From contig JAZGVH010000002.1 in NCBI GenBank assembly GCA_039889245.1, forward strand, positions 2,356,001 to 2,420,000: a stretch of 64,000 nt of DNA, given 5' to 3'. Every line of letters starts with the position of its first letter. Positions within the stretch are counted from its first letter, which is position 1. Below the pieces are notes generated by a model. It saw nothing but the letters and a program-made list of their open reading frames with translations. It had not been told where the DNA came from and did not search any database. Both the position numbers and the translations under genes were made by a program. Positions 52,322-61,236 of this stretch are shown in pieces. This DNA is from Dermatophilaceae bacterium Soc4.6 (lineage in GTDB: Bacteria; Actinomycetota; Actinomycetes; Actinomycetales; Dermatophilaceae).

Positions 52322-53674
52322 GTGGAGACCCCTGGCGCGACCCCGCTCGCCGTGCGCCGCGAGATCCTGCGCCTGGCCGTGCCGGCCTTCCTCGCCCTCG
52401 TCGCCGAGCCGCTCTTCCTGCTGGCCGACTCGAGCATCGTCGGGCACCTCGGCACCGCCGAGCTCGCCGGGCTGGGGGTCGCGTCGTCCGTGCTGCTGAC
52501 CGCCGCCGGGATCTTCGTCTTCCTCGCCTACGGCACGACGAGCGTCGTCGCCCGTCAGGTCGGTGCGGGGTCACCGCGCGGCGCGGTGGCTGCCGGCGTC
52601 GACGGCCTGTGGCTGGCCCTGCTGCTCGGGCTCGCGAGCGCCGTCGCCGTCGGGGCGGCGGCCCCCTGGTGGGTGGCCCGCTTCGGCGCCGACGTCGACG
52701 TCGCGGCCCAGGCGGCCACCTACCTGCGCGTCTCGGCGATGGGCCTGCCCGGCATGCTGGTCGTGCTCGCTGTGACGGGGGTGCTGCGCGGCCTGCAGGA
52801 CACCCGGACTCCCCTGGTCGCCGCGGTGCTCGGCTTCGGCGCCAACATCGTGCTCAACCTCGTGCTGGTCTACGGGCTGGGGCTCGGCATCGCCGGCTCG
52901 GCCCTCGGCACGGTGATCGCCCAGACCGGCATGGCGGTCGCGCTCGTCGTCGTGGTGCTGCGAGCGGCCCGCCGGCTCGAGGCGCCCCTGCGCTTCCACC
53001 CGGGGCGGGTGCTGCGGGCCGCGGTCGGCGGGCTGCCGCTGCTGGTGCGCACGCTCGCGCTGCGCGCGTCGATCGTCGCGACGACGCTCATCGCGGCCCG
53101 CTACGGCTCGGAGTCCCTCGCGGCGCACCAGGTCGCGTTGACCGTATGGAGCTTCCTCGCCTTCGCCCTCGACGCCCTCGCCATCGCCGCGCAGGCGCTC
53201 ACCGGCCGGGCTCTCGGGGCGGGTGACGTCGCCGGGGCTCGCGAGGCGGCCGCCACCATGGCCCGGTGGGGTGTCGGAGCCGGCGTCGTGACCGGCGCGG
53301 TCGTGCTGCTGCTCAGCCCGGTGATCGGGCGGGCCTTCAGCCCCGACCCGCGGGTGGTGTCGGCGGCGGCCGGGGCCTTCGTCGTGATCGCCGTCGCCCA
53401 GTGGCTCTCGGGCTACGTCTTCGTCGTCGACGGCGTGCTGATGGGGGCGGGTGACACCCTCTGGCTCGCGGTGGCGATGGTCACGGCCCTGGTCGTGTGG
53501 GCACCGTCGGTGCTGCTGCTGTCCCGGTCGGGAGCCGTGCTCCCCGGGGGCCTCGGGGCGCCGGTCGCGGGGCTGTGGGTGTGGTTCGGGGTCGGCTTCA
53601 TGGCGCTGCGCGCGGTCGGGCTGTGGTGGCGCTTCCGAGGCGACGCGTGGGCGGTGACCGGGGCGCAGCGGTGA
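52322..53674 (+). CDS. MATE-family efflux transporter
   Basis: A 450-residue membrane protein with about 12 helices and two MATE halves: EPLFLLADSSIVGHLGTAEL, FLAYGTTSVVARQVGAG and ALAAHQVALTVWS-like segment (SLAAHQVALTVWSFLAFALD). It exports drugs or metabolites against Na+ or H+; substrates unknown. GTG 52322 is six bases after TAGGCT and without a Shine-Dalgarno, so leaderless. DinF-like subfamily is likely given the actinobacterial source. Confidence 0.9.
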   Translation: METPGATPLAVRREILRLAVPAFLALVAEPLFLLADSSIVGHLGTAELAGLGVASSVLLTAAGIFVFLAYGTTSVVARQVGAGSPRGAVAAGVDGLWLALLLGLASAVAVGAAAPWWVARFGADVDVAAQAATYLRVSAMGLPGMLVVLAVTGVLRGLQDTRTPLVAAVLGFGANIVLNLVLVYGLGLGIAGSALGTVIAQTGMAVALVVVVLRAARRLEAPLRFHPGRVLRAAVGGLPLLVRTLALRASIVATTLIAARYGSESLAAHQVALTVWSFLAFALDALAIAAQALTGRALGAGDVAGAREAAATMARWGVGAGVVTGAVVLLLSPVIGRAFSPDPRVVSAAAGAFVVIAVAQWLSGYVFVVDGVLMGAGDTLWLAVAMVTALVVWAPSVLLLSRSGAVLPGGLGAPVAGLWVWFGVGFMALRAVGLWWRFRGDAWAVTGAQR

Positions 53675-53713
53675 GGGTGCTGCCGGAGGGAGCCCACGGC
53701 ATACGGTGGGATC

Positions 53714-54604
53714 GTGGCTCTCGACATCTTCGTGCCCTACTGGGGCGACCCGCAGCTCCTGCGTGAGACGGTGAGCAGCGTTCTGGCGCAACGCAACCCG
53801 GACTGGCTGCTCACTGTCGTCGACGACGCCTACCCCGACCCGTCCGTCGCCGCGTGGTTCGAGACCGTCGACGACGAGCGCGTGCGCTACGTGCGGCACG
53901 GGACCAACCTCGGCATCACCGACAACTACCGCAGCTGCGTGGCGCTCGCGACGGAGGAGGTCATGGTCTTCCTCGGGTGCGACGACCTGCTGCTGCCCGG
54001 CTACGTCGACGTCGTGCTGGCTGCGCACCGGCGCTTCCCCGGCGCCGCGGTGATCCAGCCCGGGGTGCAGGTCGTCGACGAGACGGGGCAGGTCGTGCGC
54101 ACCCTCGCCGACGAGGTGAAGCAGCGGCTGGTGCGACCGCGCGCCGAGGCCGCCGTGGTGCTCGGCGGCGAGTCGCTCGTGACGTCGCTGCTGCACGGGG
54201 ACTGGCTCTACTGGCCGTCGCTCGCGTTCCGCACCGCCGCACTGCGGGAGGTGGACTTCCGTGATGGTTTCCCGGTCACCCAAGACCTGGCCCTCGTCAT
54301 CGACCTCGTGTGCCGCGGCGAGCAGCTGGTCTTCGAGCCCATGGTGTGCTTCCACTACCGCCGACACGGCGCGAGCGCGTCGTCGACGGCGCTGGTCGAC
54401 GGCAGCCGATTCGCGGCGGAGCGGGCCTACTTCACCCTTGCGGCGCAGCAGTGTCTCGCGCTGGGGTGGAAGCGGGCCGCTCGCGCGGCGCGGTGGCGGG
54501 CGACGTCGCGCCTCCACGCGCTCACGCTGGTGCCGGGAGCGGCGGGTGCGCGGCGGTGGTCGGGGCTGGCGGTGCTGGGGCGGCACGCGCTCGGTGGCGC
54601 CTGA
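53714..54604 (+). CDS. glycosyltransferase family 2 protein
   Basis: The 296-residue protein has a GT-A fold: DIFVPYWGDPQLLRETVSSVL, LTVVDDAYPDPSVAAWF, YVRHGTNLGITDNYRSCV, and the D-x-D-like VFLGCDDLLLPGY; a later QDLALVIDLVCRG may carry the catalytic base. It transfers a sugar from a nucleotide donor to an unknown acceptor. GTG 53714 is six bases after TACGGT, leaderless. The C-terminus is Arg/Ala rich. No polysaccharide cluster is adjacent. Confidence 0.87.
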   Translation: MALDIFVPYWGDPQLLRETVSSVLAQRNPDWLLTVVDDAYPDPSVAAWFETVDDERVRYVRHGTNLGITDNYRSCVALATEEVMVFLGCDDLLLPGYVDVVLAAHRRFPGAAVIQPGVQVVDETGQVVRTLADEVKQRLVRPRAEAAVVLGGESLVTSLLHGDWLYWPSLAFRTAALREVDFRDGFPVTQDLALVIDLVCRGEQLVFEPMVCFHYRRHGASASSTALVDGSRFAAERAYFTLAAQQCLALGWKRAARAARWRATSRLHALTLVPGAAGARRWSGLAVLGRHALGGA

Positions 54605-54662
54605 GCTCGGCAGCGGGGAGCTGGATGCGGGCCTGACGACACTGAGGCGCGAGTCGTCGGGC

Positions 54663-55094
54663 CTAGAAGCCGCCCTCGTGGTGTCGGGCCCGCCGGACAG
54701 CCTCGGTCACGTCGACCCCGTAGGACTCGCGTCCCGTCGACGCAAACGCGGCCAGCGTGTCCCCGGCACGCTCGAAGAGCCGCTCCGCCCCGACCGGGTT
54801 TCCGCGGGCCACGTGGGTGAGGGCCACGCAGACCTGAGCCAGCCCCTGCCACAGGTCCCGCTCGTACGTCGGTCCGGCCTTCCACCGTGCCTCGAGGACC
54901 TCGTGGGCCGCGAAGGGGCGGCCAGCAGCGAGGAGCTCTCTCGCCTTCTCGAGCGCCTCGTCCGGTGGCAGGGGCTCCTCCGACACCGGCTCGACCCCCT
55001 CGGCGCCATAGGGCAGCGGCCGGCCCAACGCGTCTCGAGGCCGTGCCTGGCGCGCACGGCCCTCGAGGTCTCGGTCCCGCTCTGATCCCGTCAC
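54663..55094 (-). CDS. DUF309 family protein
   Basis: The 143-residue protein carries the DUF309 helical motif FAAHEVLEARWKAGPTYERD and WQGLAQVCVALTHVARGNPVG, which resembles a metal- or ligand-binding four-helix bundle. GTG 55094 follows GGAGG. Function unknown. Convergent with the glycosyltransferase and divergent from a small membrane protein. Confidence 0.82.
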   Translation of the reverse strand: MTGSERDRDLEGRARQARPRDALGRPLPYGAEGVEPVSEEPLPPDEALEKARELLAAGRPFAAHEVLEARWKAGPTYERDLWQGLAQVCVALTHVARGNPVGAERLFERAGDTLAAFASTGRESYGVDVTEAVRRARHHEGGF

Positions 55095-55183
55095 GACCTC
55101 AGCCTCCCAGAAGGAGCCGCGACCGCGCTGGCTCCCGCCTGCGTCGCGGGTCGCGTCGACGCCCCCGGGGTAGATCATCGGGT

Positions 55184-55378
55184 GTGACGTCACCACCTCC
55201 ACCTCCCCGACTCTCCCGCCGGTTCTACCTGCCCGCCGTCCTGCTCGCCGCGGCCGGGGTGGAGCGCATCGCCGCGGGCCTGCGGGGCCCCGCGTGGCTC
55301 CTCGGGCTCGGCGTCGTGCTCCTGCTCGCCGGGCTCACCCTGGCCGTCGTCGTCCACCGGGCCCGAGCCCGCGGTTGA
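55184..55378 (+). CDS. small membrane protein, 64 residues
   Basis: A proline-rich start, then two hydrophobic segments (YLPAVLLAAAGVERIAAGL and AWLLGLGVVLLLAGLTLAVVV) and a basic tail. GTG 55184 has TAGATC seven bases before it, matching the leaderless pattern. No family recognised. Confidence 0.55.
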   Translation: MTSPPPPPRLSRRFYLPAVLLAAAGVERIAAGLRGPAWLLGLGVVLLLAGLTLAVVVHRARARG

Positions 55379-55397
55379 GGCAGGTCAGGCGCGGTAG

Positions 55398-56882
55398 CTA
55401 GCGGCGGTTGTCGTCCCAGGCCTGGAACCCGGCAGCCCGGGCCGACGCCTCGTCGCGGAACCAGACCTCGGCGCCGACCCGCTCGTAGGAGGGCGACTGC
55501 GGGGTGTGGAACAGCATGGAGTCCGCGTTGCCCTTGATCTCCCAGCCCTGCGGGGCAAGGCCATCGTCGGTGGCCAGCGCCGAGCCCGCGCCGTACTCGG
55601 TCGTGCCCTCCGGGGTGTCGTCGGCGAGGTCGGCGGTCGGCGCCGGGTCGGGGTCCGTGTCACCGACGGTTGCTCCCTCGTCGTCGGCCACACCCTCAGT
55701 CTCGAGCGCCCGCGCCTCGGTCTCGGGCGCGGACTCCCCGGCCGGGGCGGTGTCGGTGGCGGGGACCTCGGCCTGGTCCTGCGACGGGCCGGCGTCGAGC
55801 GGGTCAGCGGAGTCGACGGCGGACGCCGAGGTCAGGCGCTCGGAGAGGGGAGCCGAGATGGTCGGCTCGTTCGGCGCGTCCGGGGCGGGAGCAGGCAGGG
55901 GCTCGGCGTTCGCCTCAGCCCAGTCGTCCCCACCGGCGGGCGTCACCGCTGCGGGGGCGGCGTTCGCTTCTGCCCAGTCGTCGCCGCTCGACGCAGGCTC
56001 GGGCTCGGGCTGGGGCTGGGGCTCGGGCTCGGCCGCCGGGGCGGCGTTTGCTTCCGCCCAGTCGTCACCACCGGACACAGGCTCGGGCTCGGCCGCAGGC
56101 GCGGCGTTCGCTTCTGCCCAGTCGTCGCCGCTCGAGACAGGCTCGGGCTCGGGCTCGGGCTTGGCCGCAGGCGCAGCATTCGCCTCCGCCCAGTCATCCC
56201 CACCCGACACAGGCTCAGGTGCGGGCGTGGCCCCGTCCTCGGCCGCAGGAGCAGAGTTCGCGTCGTCCCAGTCGTCCCCACCCGAGGTGGCAACCGGAGC
56301 AGCAGCCTCAGAGTTCGCGTCGTCCCAGTCGTCCCCACCCGAGGTGGCAACCGGAGCAGCAGCCTCAGAGTTCGCGTCGTCCCAGTCATCTCCACCCGAC
56401 GTGGCAACCACGGGGGCCGGGGTCTCGTCCCAGTCATCCCCACTCGACGCCGGGGTCTCGTCCCAGTCATCCCCACCCGACGCTGGGGTCTCGTCCCAGT
56501 CGCCCCCGGTCGCCTCCGCCGCGGGCTCGGGCGCCTCCGCCGCTGAGGACGCCGCGGCCGCAGCCGCGGCCACACCGACCCCACCCGCGACCCCGGCTGC
56601 TGCAGCAGCCCCGGACACCGCAGCCGCTCCGACCGACGGGTCCGCGTCGGTCGCGCGCTCCTGAGCTCGCTCGCTCGACTCCGAGGCCCGGGCCGCACCG
56701 GCTCCGGCGGAGGCCCCACCCGTGGTGGGGGCGGAGCCACTCGGACCGGAGGTCGCGGCATACGGATCGGTGGTGGCCCGGGGGGCGCGACCCGTGGGGC
56801 CGGCCGCGCGCGAGCGCATGAGCAGGTAGACGGCCGCGGAGGCCACGACGACGAGCAGGAGGAACCAGAGCCAGGACGGCAT
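55398..56882 (-). CDS. membrane-anchored repeat protein with C-terminal sunset-type domain
   Basis: The 494-residue protein has one N-terminal membrane helix (WLWFLLLVVVASAAVYLLM), an Ala/Gly-rich stretch, eleven acidic tryptophan repeats of the form GGDDWDETPA or SGDDWAEANAAPAAEPEP (about residues 126-326), a Pro/Asp/Glu-rich part, and a conserved C-terminal module of about 45 residues (GWEIKGNADSMLFHTPQSPS, then EVWFRDEASARAAGF) that I recognise as the sunset domain of actinobacteria. ATG 56882 follows AAGG. Role unknown; the layout suggests an envelope or scaffold protein. Confidence 0.75.
   Translation of the reverse strand: MPSWLWFLLLVVVASAAVYLLMRSRAAGPTGRAPRATTDPYAATSGPSGSAPTTGGASAGAGAARASESSERAQERATDADPSVGAAAVSGAAAAAGVAGGVGVAAAAAAASSAAEAPEPAAEATGGDWDETPASGGDDWDETPASSGDDWDETPAPVVATSGGDDWDDANSEAAAPVATSGGDDWDDANSEAAAPVATSGGDDWDDANSAPAAEDGATPAPEPVSGGDDWAEANAAPAAKPEPEPEPVSSGDDWAEANAAPAAEPEPVSGGDDWAEANAAPAAEPEPQPQPEPEPASSGDDWAEANAAPAAVTPAGGDDWAEANAEPLPAPAPDAPNEPTISAPLSERLTSASAVDSADPLDAGPSQDQAEVPATDTAPAGESAPETEARALETEGVADDEGATVGDTDPDPAPTADLADDTPEGTTEYGAGSALATDDGLAPQGWEIKGNADSMLFHTPQSPSYERVGAEVWFRDEASARAAGFQAWDDNRR
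55902..56507 (-). repeat. coding repeat array, eleven (G/S)GDDW units
   Basis: The array is made of units of about 11-27 codons, each with GDDW or GDW followed by DET, DDAN or AEAN. Within it three units with DDAN (about 56240-56400) are nearly identical at DNA level, pointing to recent expansion by slippage or unequal crossing-over. Confidence 0.75.
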
Positions 56883-57062
56883 CGGAGAGTGATCCTTTCG
56901 GGGACGGCGGCGGCGCTCTCGGTCGAGATGCACCGCCGGGCTGCACACACGCTAGCGGGCCGGGGCTCCGCATCAGGGACTGTGCTCCGTGGTGGTCGGC
57001 GACACAAGGGGGTAGACAGGACACAGGTGTCCAATCACCCTCGATCCCCCACCAGGAGACCC

Positions 57063-57257
57063 ATGTCTGACCAGCCGATCACCCCGACCACCCCCTCCGA
57101 CGACCTGACCGACGAGCAGCAACGCACGATGGACGGCGTCGAGCACTCGATCGACGACGCCAAAAAAGCCGAAGCCGACCTGCGCGCCATGGCTCCGGGA
57201 GCGATGACGCTGCCCGAGGACGAGCCCGTGCCCGACGCGCGCGATTCGGAGGCCTGA
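57063..57257 (+). CDS. small acidic protein, 64 residues
   Basis: ATG 57063 follows AGGAG at good spacing. The product is hydrophilic and acidic (DDLTDEQQRTMDGVEHSIDDA, then LPEDEPVPDARDSEA), with one amphipathic helix and no membrane segment. It looks like a real small gene; function unknown. Confidence 0.6.
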   Translation: MSDQPITPTTPSDDLTDEQQRTMDGVEHSIDDAKKAEADLRAMAPGAMTLPEDEPVPDARDSEA

Positions 57258-58208
57258 GCCGACCCCCCACCCGTGGGCCCTCCGGGCTCGGCCCGATCCG
57301 GCGACATCCGTTGCCTGTTGGCCTGGAACCGGCCCCGACCGGAGCAGTCTCAGAGGTCTCATGTCCACGGGCAGGTCCGTCGTCTGGCTGCTACCTCGGG
57401 CGGACGCCGTCGTGGTGTCACTCCTCGCGGTGACCGCCCAGGAGGGCACTCGGCACCCGCCAGGGCCAGGGTGTGTCCACCGCGACATCCGTCGCAGCCG
57501 GGGGCGGGTGGCGTGAAGTCGTCGCGTCGCGGAGTCAGTGGTCGTCCGTTGTACGGACATAGTCCTGGACCCGGGAATGGTCGGTCACGCGCCGGCTGGT
57601 GAGCGCGTCACTCCGCCCACTGAGACGCACCTCGACCGCGGCTCCGCTCGACCGCTCATAGCCGATGACGGTATGTAGCCGAACCGGCTTATCACGGTCG
57701 CAGGCGCCGCGAGGCTGGCCGTGTCGCGCATCGATGGGTGTGTCTCCTTCGCGGAACTATCAACGTTGGTCCGGGAGGAGTGCGTCGACAAGGGAGCGGA
57801 AGATGCGGTTTTCGTAGCGAGGGCCGGACCACACGTGGATCAGCACCATGAACTGGTAGAGCCCTTCGTACTCGCCATGACCGCCGGTCCCACCACCGTC
57901 ACCGTCCTCCGCGGACTCCTGCTCGGCGTGATCCGGAAGCCCTCCTCATCCCCCTTCTGCTCGCCCGCCTGCTCGCCCTCGGCTGTGAGGGTCTGGCAGG
58001 ACACACCTAGCCTTGAGTGTGGCCGACTCAGACTGGAATCCGTCCCGCGTTGTCGGAGACGGTGCCATAGCACCTCGGTCCACCGGAACACCGCCATTGC
58101 GGCGCAACGCCGCCCAACCGCAGGGGAGCGTCAGACGCTGGCATCAAGCCGAATGCGTTTAGGTGTCAATCCCGACCTTTCGAAACGCCTGCCGCGGTCC
58201 CGCCCGCG
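57258..58208. other. about 950 bases without a convincing gene
   Basis: All frames here are short or look like noise. An inverted repeat GTCCGT-TGT-ACGGAC lies at 57544-57558. The only protein-like stretch is on the minus strand at 57760-58097, listed separately. Base composition is slightly less GC-rich than the neighbouring genes, which fits a decayed or imported segment. Confidence 0.5.
57760..58097 (-). pseudogene. possible frameshifted gene fragment of unknown family
   Basis: One frame starts at ATG 58097 and reads an acidic stretch (LTAEGEQAGEQKGDEEGF); a second frame continues with HAEQESAEDGDGGGTGGHGE and then EYEGLYQFMVLIHVWSGPRY and ENRIFRSLVDALLPDQR before TGA at 57760. The join would need a one-base shift near 57935. 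The second part has protein-like composition but I recognise no family. Weak evidence. Confidence 0.25.
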
Positions 58209-58242
58209 CGTGGCGCTCGGCCGTCTGAAGCCGAGCGCCACG
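58209..58242 (-). terminator. strong hairpin after the Asp-box protein gene
   Basis: CGTGGCGCTCGGC (58209-58221) pairs perfectly with GCCGAGCGCCACG (58230-58242), 13 base pairs with an 8-base loop, five bases after the stop of the minus-strand gene at 58247. Confidence 0.8.
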
Positions 58243-58246
58243 TGGC

Positions 58247-59965
58247 TCAGGATGCGGACGACCAGCCGAAGATGTCCGTGTTCCCGAACGTCGTGGGCGG
58301 GTTTTGGCACGGGGACGGGCGGGATGTCGGAGTGCCGGCCAGGGACTGCCGGTAGAGGTCTACGGCCGGGCAGTCGGTCGCGTTGCGGACGTCGTTCCAC
58401 ACGGCGGCACCGTAGCCGTTCGACGCGACGGCGTAGTTGTAGTCACCGAGGAATTCGGCGGTCAGCGAGTTCGCGCTGGATCCGCGGGCGTCTCCGCTCT
58501 GTCCACGGTTGACCTCGGTGAGCGGTCCTGCTGCGGGTCCGCTGAGGACGACGCCTTCCATCGGACGCGGGTTGGCCGTGGTGGTCTGCCACGGCTGGTG
58601 CCACGCGTTGTACGTCAGGTAGACGGTTGAACCGTTGGGGGCGATGGCGACCGCCGGCTGGTTGGCTCGGTCGCCGGATGTGGACACCGGCTGTGCGAGG
58701 CTGTAGGTGGCTCCCCGGTCCCGTGAGTAGCTCAGGTACGCCTTCTCGTTGTTGAGACCGGCCCGGTTGTCCGACCACGCCAGCGCGATGGTATTCGGCG
58801 CGGCCAGACCGGTTGGGGCGCCGTTGGCGATGTCGATGCTGGGGAACACGTCGGTGCGCGATCCCGCGACGCCGTCGATGGTGAACCGCCCGGTGACGGG
58901 GTCGAGCTGGCCGATGCCTGCCGTGGTCGTGATGACCTGCGGGCGGGTGAAGGTGGCGCCCCCGTTGTCGGAAGTCTCTTGGTAAAACACGCCGCTACCC
59001 AGCTGCTGACTGTAACCGGACCACACGACGTAGATGCGTCCGGTGCTGTCAGTGCGGATCGCGCACCCTTGTCGGCCACCGGTCTGCGCGTTGTCGGTGG
59101 CCGCCGAGATCTGGCTGGTGCGCCAGGTGTCTCCGCCGTCCGTGGACCGGTGGAACATCACCGGCTCCGGCGCACCGCCCTTTCCGTTGCTGCGGAAGCT
59201 GACGTTGCACACGTACACGTTGCCGAAGTAGGGGCTGGTGGCCGCGTTGTCGGCCCACAGTTGTTCCTTGTCGCTGAACGTCGCGGAGCTCTGCCGGGTG
59301 ACGATGACGGGGTCCAGCCAGGCGTTGGCATCGCCGGCCGCGGCAGCGGCCACGTTGTCGGTGCGGGAGACGGCGATCGCCCCAGAGCCTTTGAACGTCT
59401 GGTCATCGCGGGTGGAGCCGAAGTTGGTGGCGATGTTGGCGTAGTACAACCGCGAGCCGGCAGACCAAGAGAACGTGCCATCCACGCCACGCTTGGGCCC
59501 GAACGCCAGCTCCGGGTCACCGTTGGAGACAAGCCCGTTCTCAAAGTACTTCGGCAGAGTGCCGATCGGGCCCACGTGCGGAGTGCACGGCGCCGGCCCA
59601 AGGCAGTCACGGGCCGTCCAACCTTGGTAGGTCGGCTGGCTCCAGGTCTTACCGGAGTCGAAGGAGAAATAGATGCCGCTGACCCCGACTCCGGGCGTAA
59701 ACGGGCACGTGTCGGGAGCGCCGGCGTTACAGCCCTCCATGTCGATCTCGTCGTTCGAGCCGGCGGCCAGCACGGTGGGACGGTTGGCGTCCAAGGCCAG
59801 GCCTGGCTCGTTCTGCTTATTCTGGGAGAAGGGGTAAGTCGGGCTGCCCACGTTGACCCGGGTACTGGTATCGGGCTCCGACGCCGCAAACGACACGCCC
59901 ATCCCTGCCGGAACGGATACCACCAGGGCGACGGCCCCGGCGGTGAGAAGACGGTGCATACGCAT
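58247..59965 (-). CDS. secreted Asp-box (BNR, sialidase-fold) protein
   Basis: The 572-residue protein has a signal peptide ([20 protein letters not shown], ending near FAASEP) and at least four Asp-box motifs: [33 protein letters not shown] and [11 protein letters not shown], the marks of six-bladed sialidase-type propellers. Active-site arginines and tyrosine typical of real sialidases were not identified, so a glycan-binding or other hydrolytic role is equally possible. ATG 59965 was chosen because GGAGG lies seven bases upstream; the frame is open to 60034. A hairpin terminator follows the stop. Confidence 0.8.
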   Translation of the reverse strand: MRMHRLLTAGAVALVVSVPAGMGVSFAASEPDTSTRVNVGSPTYPFSQNKQNEPGLALDANRPTVLAAGSNDEIDMEGCNAGAPDTCPFTPGVGVSGIYFSFDSGKTWSQPTYQGWTARDCLGPAPCTPHVGPIGTLPKYFENGLVSNGDPELAFGPKRGVDGTFSWSAGSRLYYANIATNFGSTRDDQTFKGSGAIAVSRTDNVAAAAAGDANAWLDPVIVTRQSSATFSDKEQLWADNAATSPYFGNVYVCNVSFRSNGKGGAPEPVMFHRSTDGGDTWRTSQISAATDNAQTGGRQGCAIRTDSTGRIYVVWSGYSQQLGSGVFYQETSDNGGATFTRPQVITTTAGIGQLDPVTGRFTIDGVAGSRTDVFPSIDIANGAPTGLAAPNTIALAWSDNRAGLNNEKAYLSYSRDRGATYSLAQPVSTSGDRANQPAVAIAPNGSTVYLTYNAWHQPWQTTTANPRPMEGVVLSGPAAGPLTEVNRGQSGDARGSSANSLTAEFLGDYNYAVASNGYGAAVWNDVRNATDCPAVDLYRQSLAGTPTSRPSPCQNPPTTFGNTDIFGWSSAS

Positions 59966-60630
59966 GAGAGACCTCCACGGTGACATGACCCGCGGCTCCG
60001 GGTCGAAGCCCACGGCGATGCGCTTGCGTCCCACAAAGATGGGGCGTCCCGATCACCGTATGCCCAGCGACGCTTCGTGGAAAGAGGGTCCGAACCGCGA
60101 GTGCTACGAGGTCGACCTGTGGCCGACGCCGGGCCCAGGCAACCCGTCGACCCACGGCAACGAGGTGCTCGTTCCTCCAAGGTGCGCGCGCGCCGATCCC
60201 TGCACCGCGCCTGCCCCTGTAAGAATCCTTGCCTCATGCAGACGGCGGCGGTCGGGACGTCCCTTGGTGGTGAATCCGGTCTCGATCCGGCCGACATGGC
60301 CCCTGGACGTCACGTAGGCCGGCGGCGAAAGTGTGGAGCCGTTCCGAGACGCGGTGACCATGGCCTTCGCCGTGGAGGGGCTCGACGCCGAGGAAGACCG
60401 AGAGGTAGCAGTGACCGACGCCGACCGAGGCCGAACGAGGGCTCGGTGCAGGCGGTGATCCTGGAACCGGGATGGTGCGCCGTGGTTCACGTGGCCCTGG
60501 GGGAGTAAGAGTTCGTCGACGCCAGAATCTCCGGGCCAACCGCCGCGTCAGCGCGGCAGAACGACGTCGAAGGTCGACGTTGACGCGACGAGCAAGCCCT
60601 CGCTGGTCGGGCGTGCTCGTCCGACGGCTG
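59966..60630. other. 665 bases without a convincing gene
   Basis: No reading frame here has family similarity or a good ribosome site. A short frame at 60333-60455 on the plus strand (VEPFRDAVTMAFAVEGLDAE) looks protein-like for about 35 codons only. The region also holds the upstream DNA of the Asp-box gene. Confidence 0.45.
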
Positions 60631-61083
60631 TTAGGCAGGCTGGACCGACCAGCTTGGTGGCTCGTCGTCGCCTGAGTCCTCGTCGCGCTCCGCGTCGGCG
60701 GCCGTGGCATGGATCTTGCCAGACGCGTGGTGGACCGGCGCATAGACGGCGTAGAGCCGCAGGATCTCGTCACCGATGTTGGTGACGTTGTGCCAAGTAC
60801 CGGCGGGCACGAAGATGGCCCAGCCGTCCTCGACCTCCCGGTCGAAGTCCAGTCGATCCTTCGTGCGGCCCATCTGGACGCGGCCCCGGCCCGCGTCGAG
60901 CCGGAGGAATTGGTCAGTCTCCGGGTGCACCTCAAGGCCGATTTCCTCACCCACGGGTATCGACATGAGTGTCAGCTGAAGGTACTTCCCGGACCAGGCG
61001 ACGGCGCGATAGCTCGTGTTCTCGAGCGTCGCCTGCTCGAGGTCGAAGCTCTGAGGTTCGGGCCCGATGTCCTTGATGGTCAC
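60631..61083 (-). CDS. cupin domain protein
   Basis: The 150-residue protein is a single cupin barrel: TLMSIPVGEEIGLEVHPETDQF gives the first motif with histidine and glutamates, AGRGRVQMG, and the second motif VPAGTWHNVTNIGDEIL with the metal-site histidine. Related cupins in many bacteria are of unknown function. GTG 61083 follows GGGAGAGAA. The C-terminus is acidic. Same strand as the two-component system but 154 bases after it, so probably separate. Confidence 0.82.
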   Translation of the reverse strand: MTIKDIGPEPQSFDLEQATLENTSYRAVAWSGKYLQLTLMSIPVGEEIGLEVHPETDQFLRLDAGRGRVQMGRTKDRLDFDREVEDGWAIFVPAGTWHNVTNIGDEILRLYAVYAPVHHASGKIHATAADAERDEDSGDDEPPSWSVQPA

Positions 61084-61236
61084 GCTTCTCTCCCGGTCAA
61101 CGAAGGCAGCTCGCGTGCATGGTCGCGGTTTTGCGCCAGCCCACGTCAACACTCTCTCAGACCTTTGGCTTCTAGCCATGACTTGGCGTATGGCGGGGGT
61201 GACGTTGACGGTTGTCTACCGTGGAAGTTGACGCCG

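Noticed and set aside
57721-58512. 263-residue plus-strand frame
   Set aside because: Composition changes along its length, it overlaps the terminator and the end of the Asp-box gene on the other strand, and nothing in it resembles a known family.
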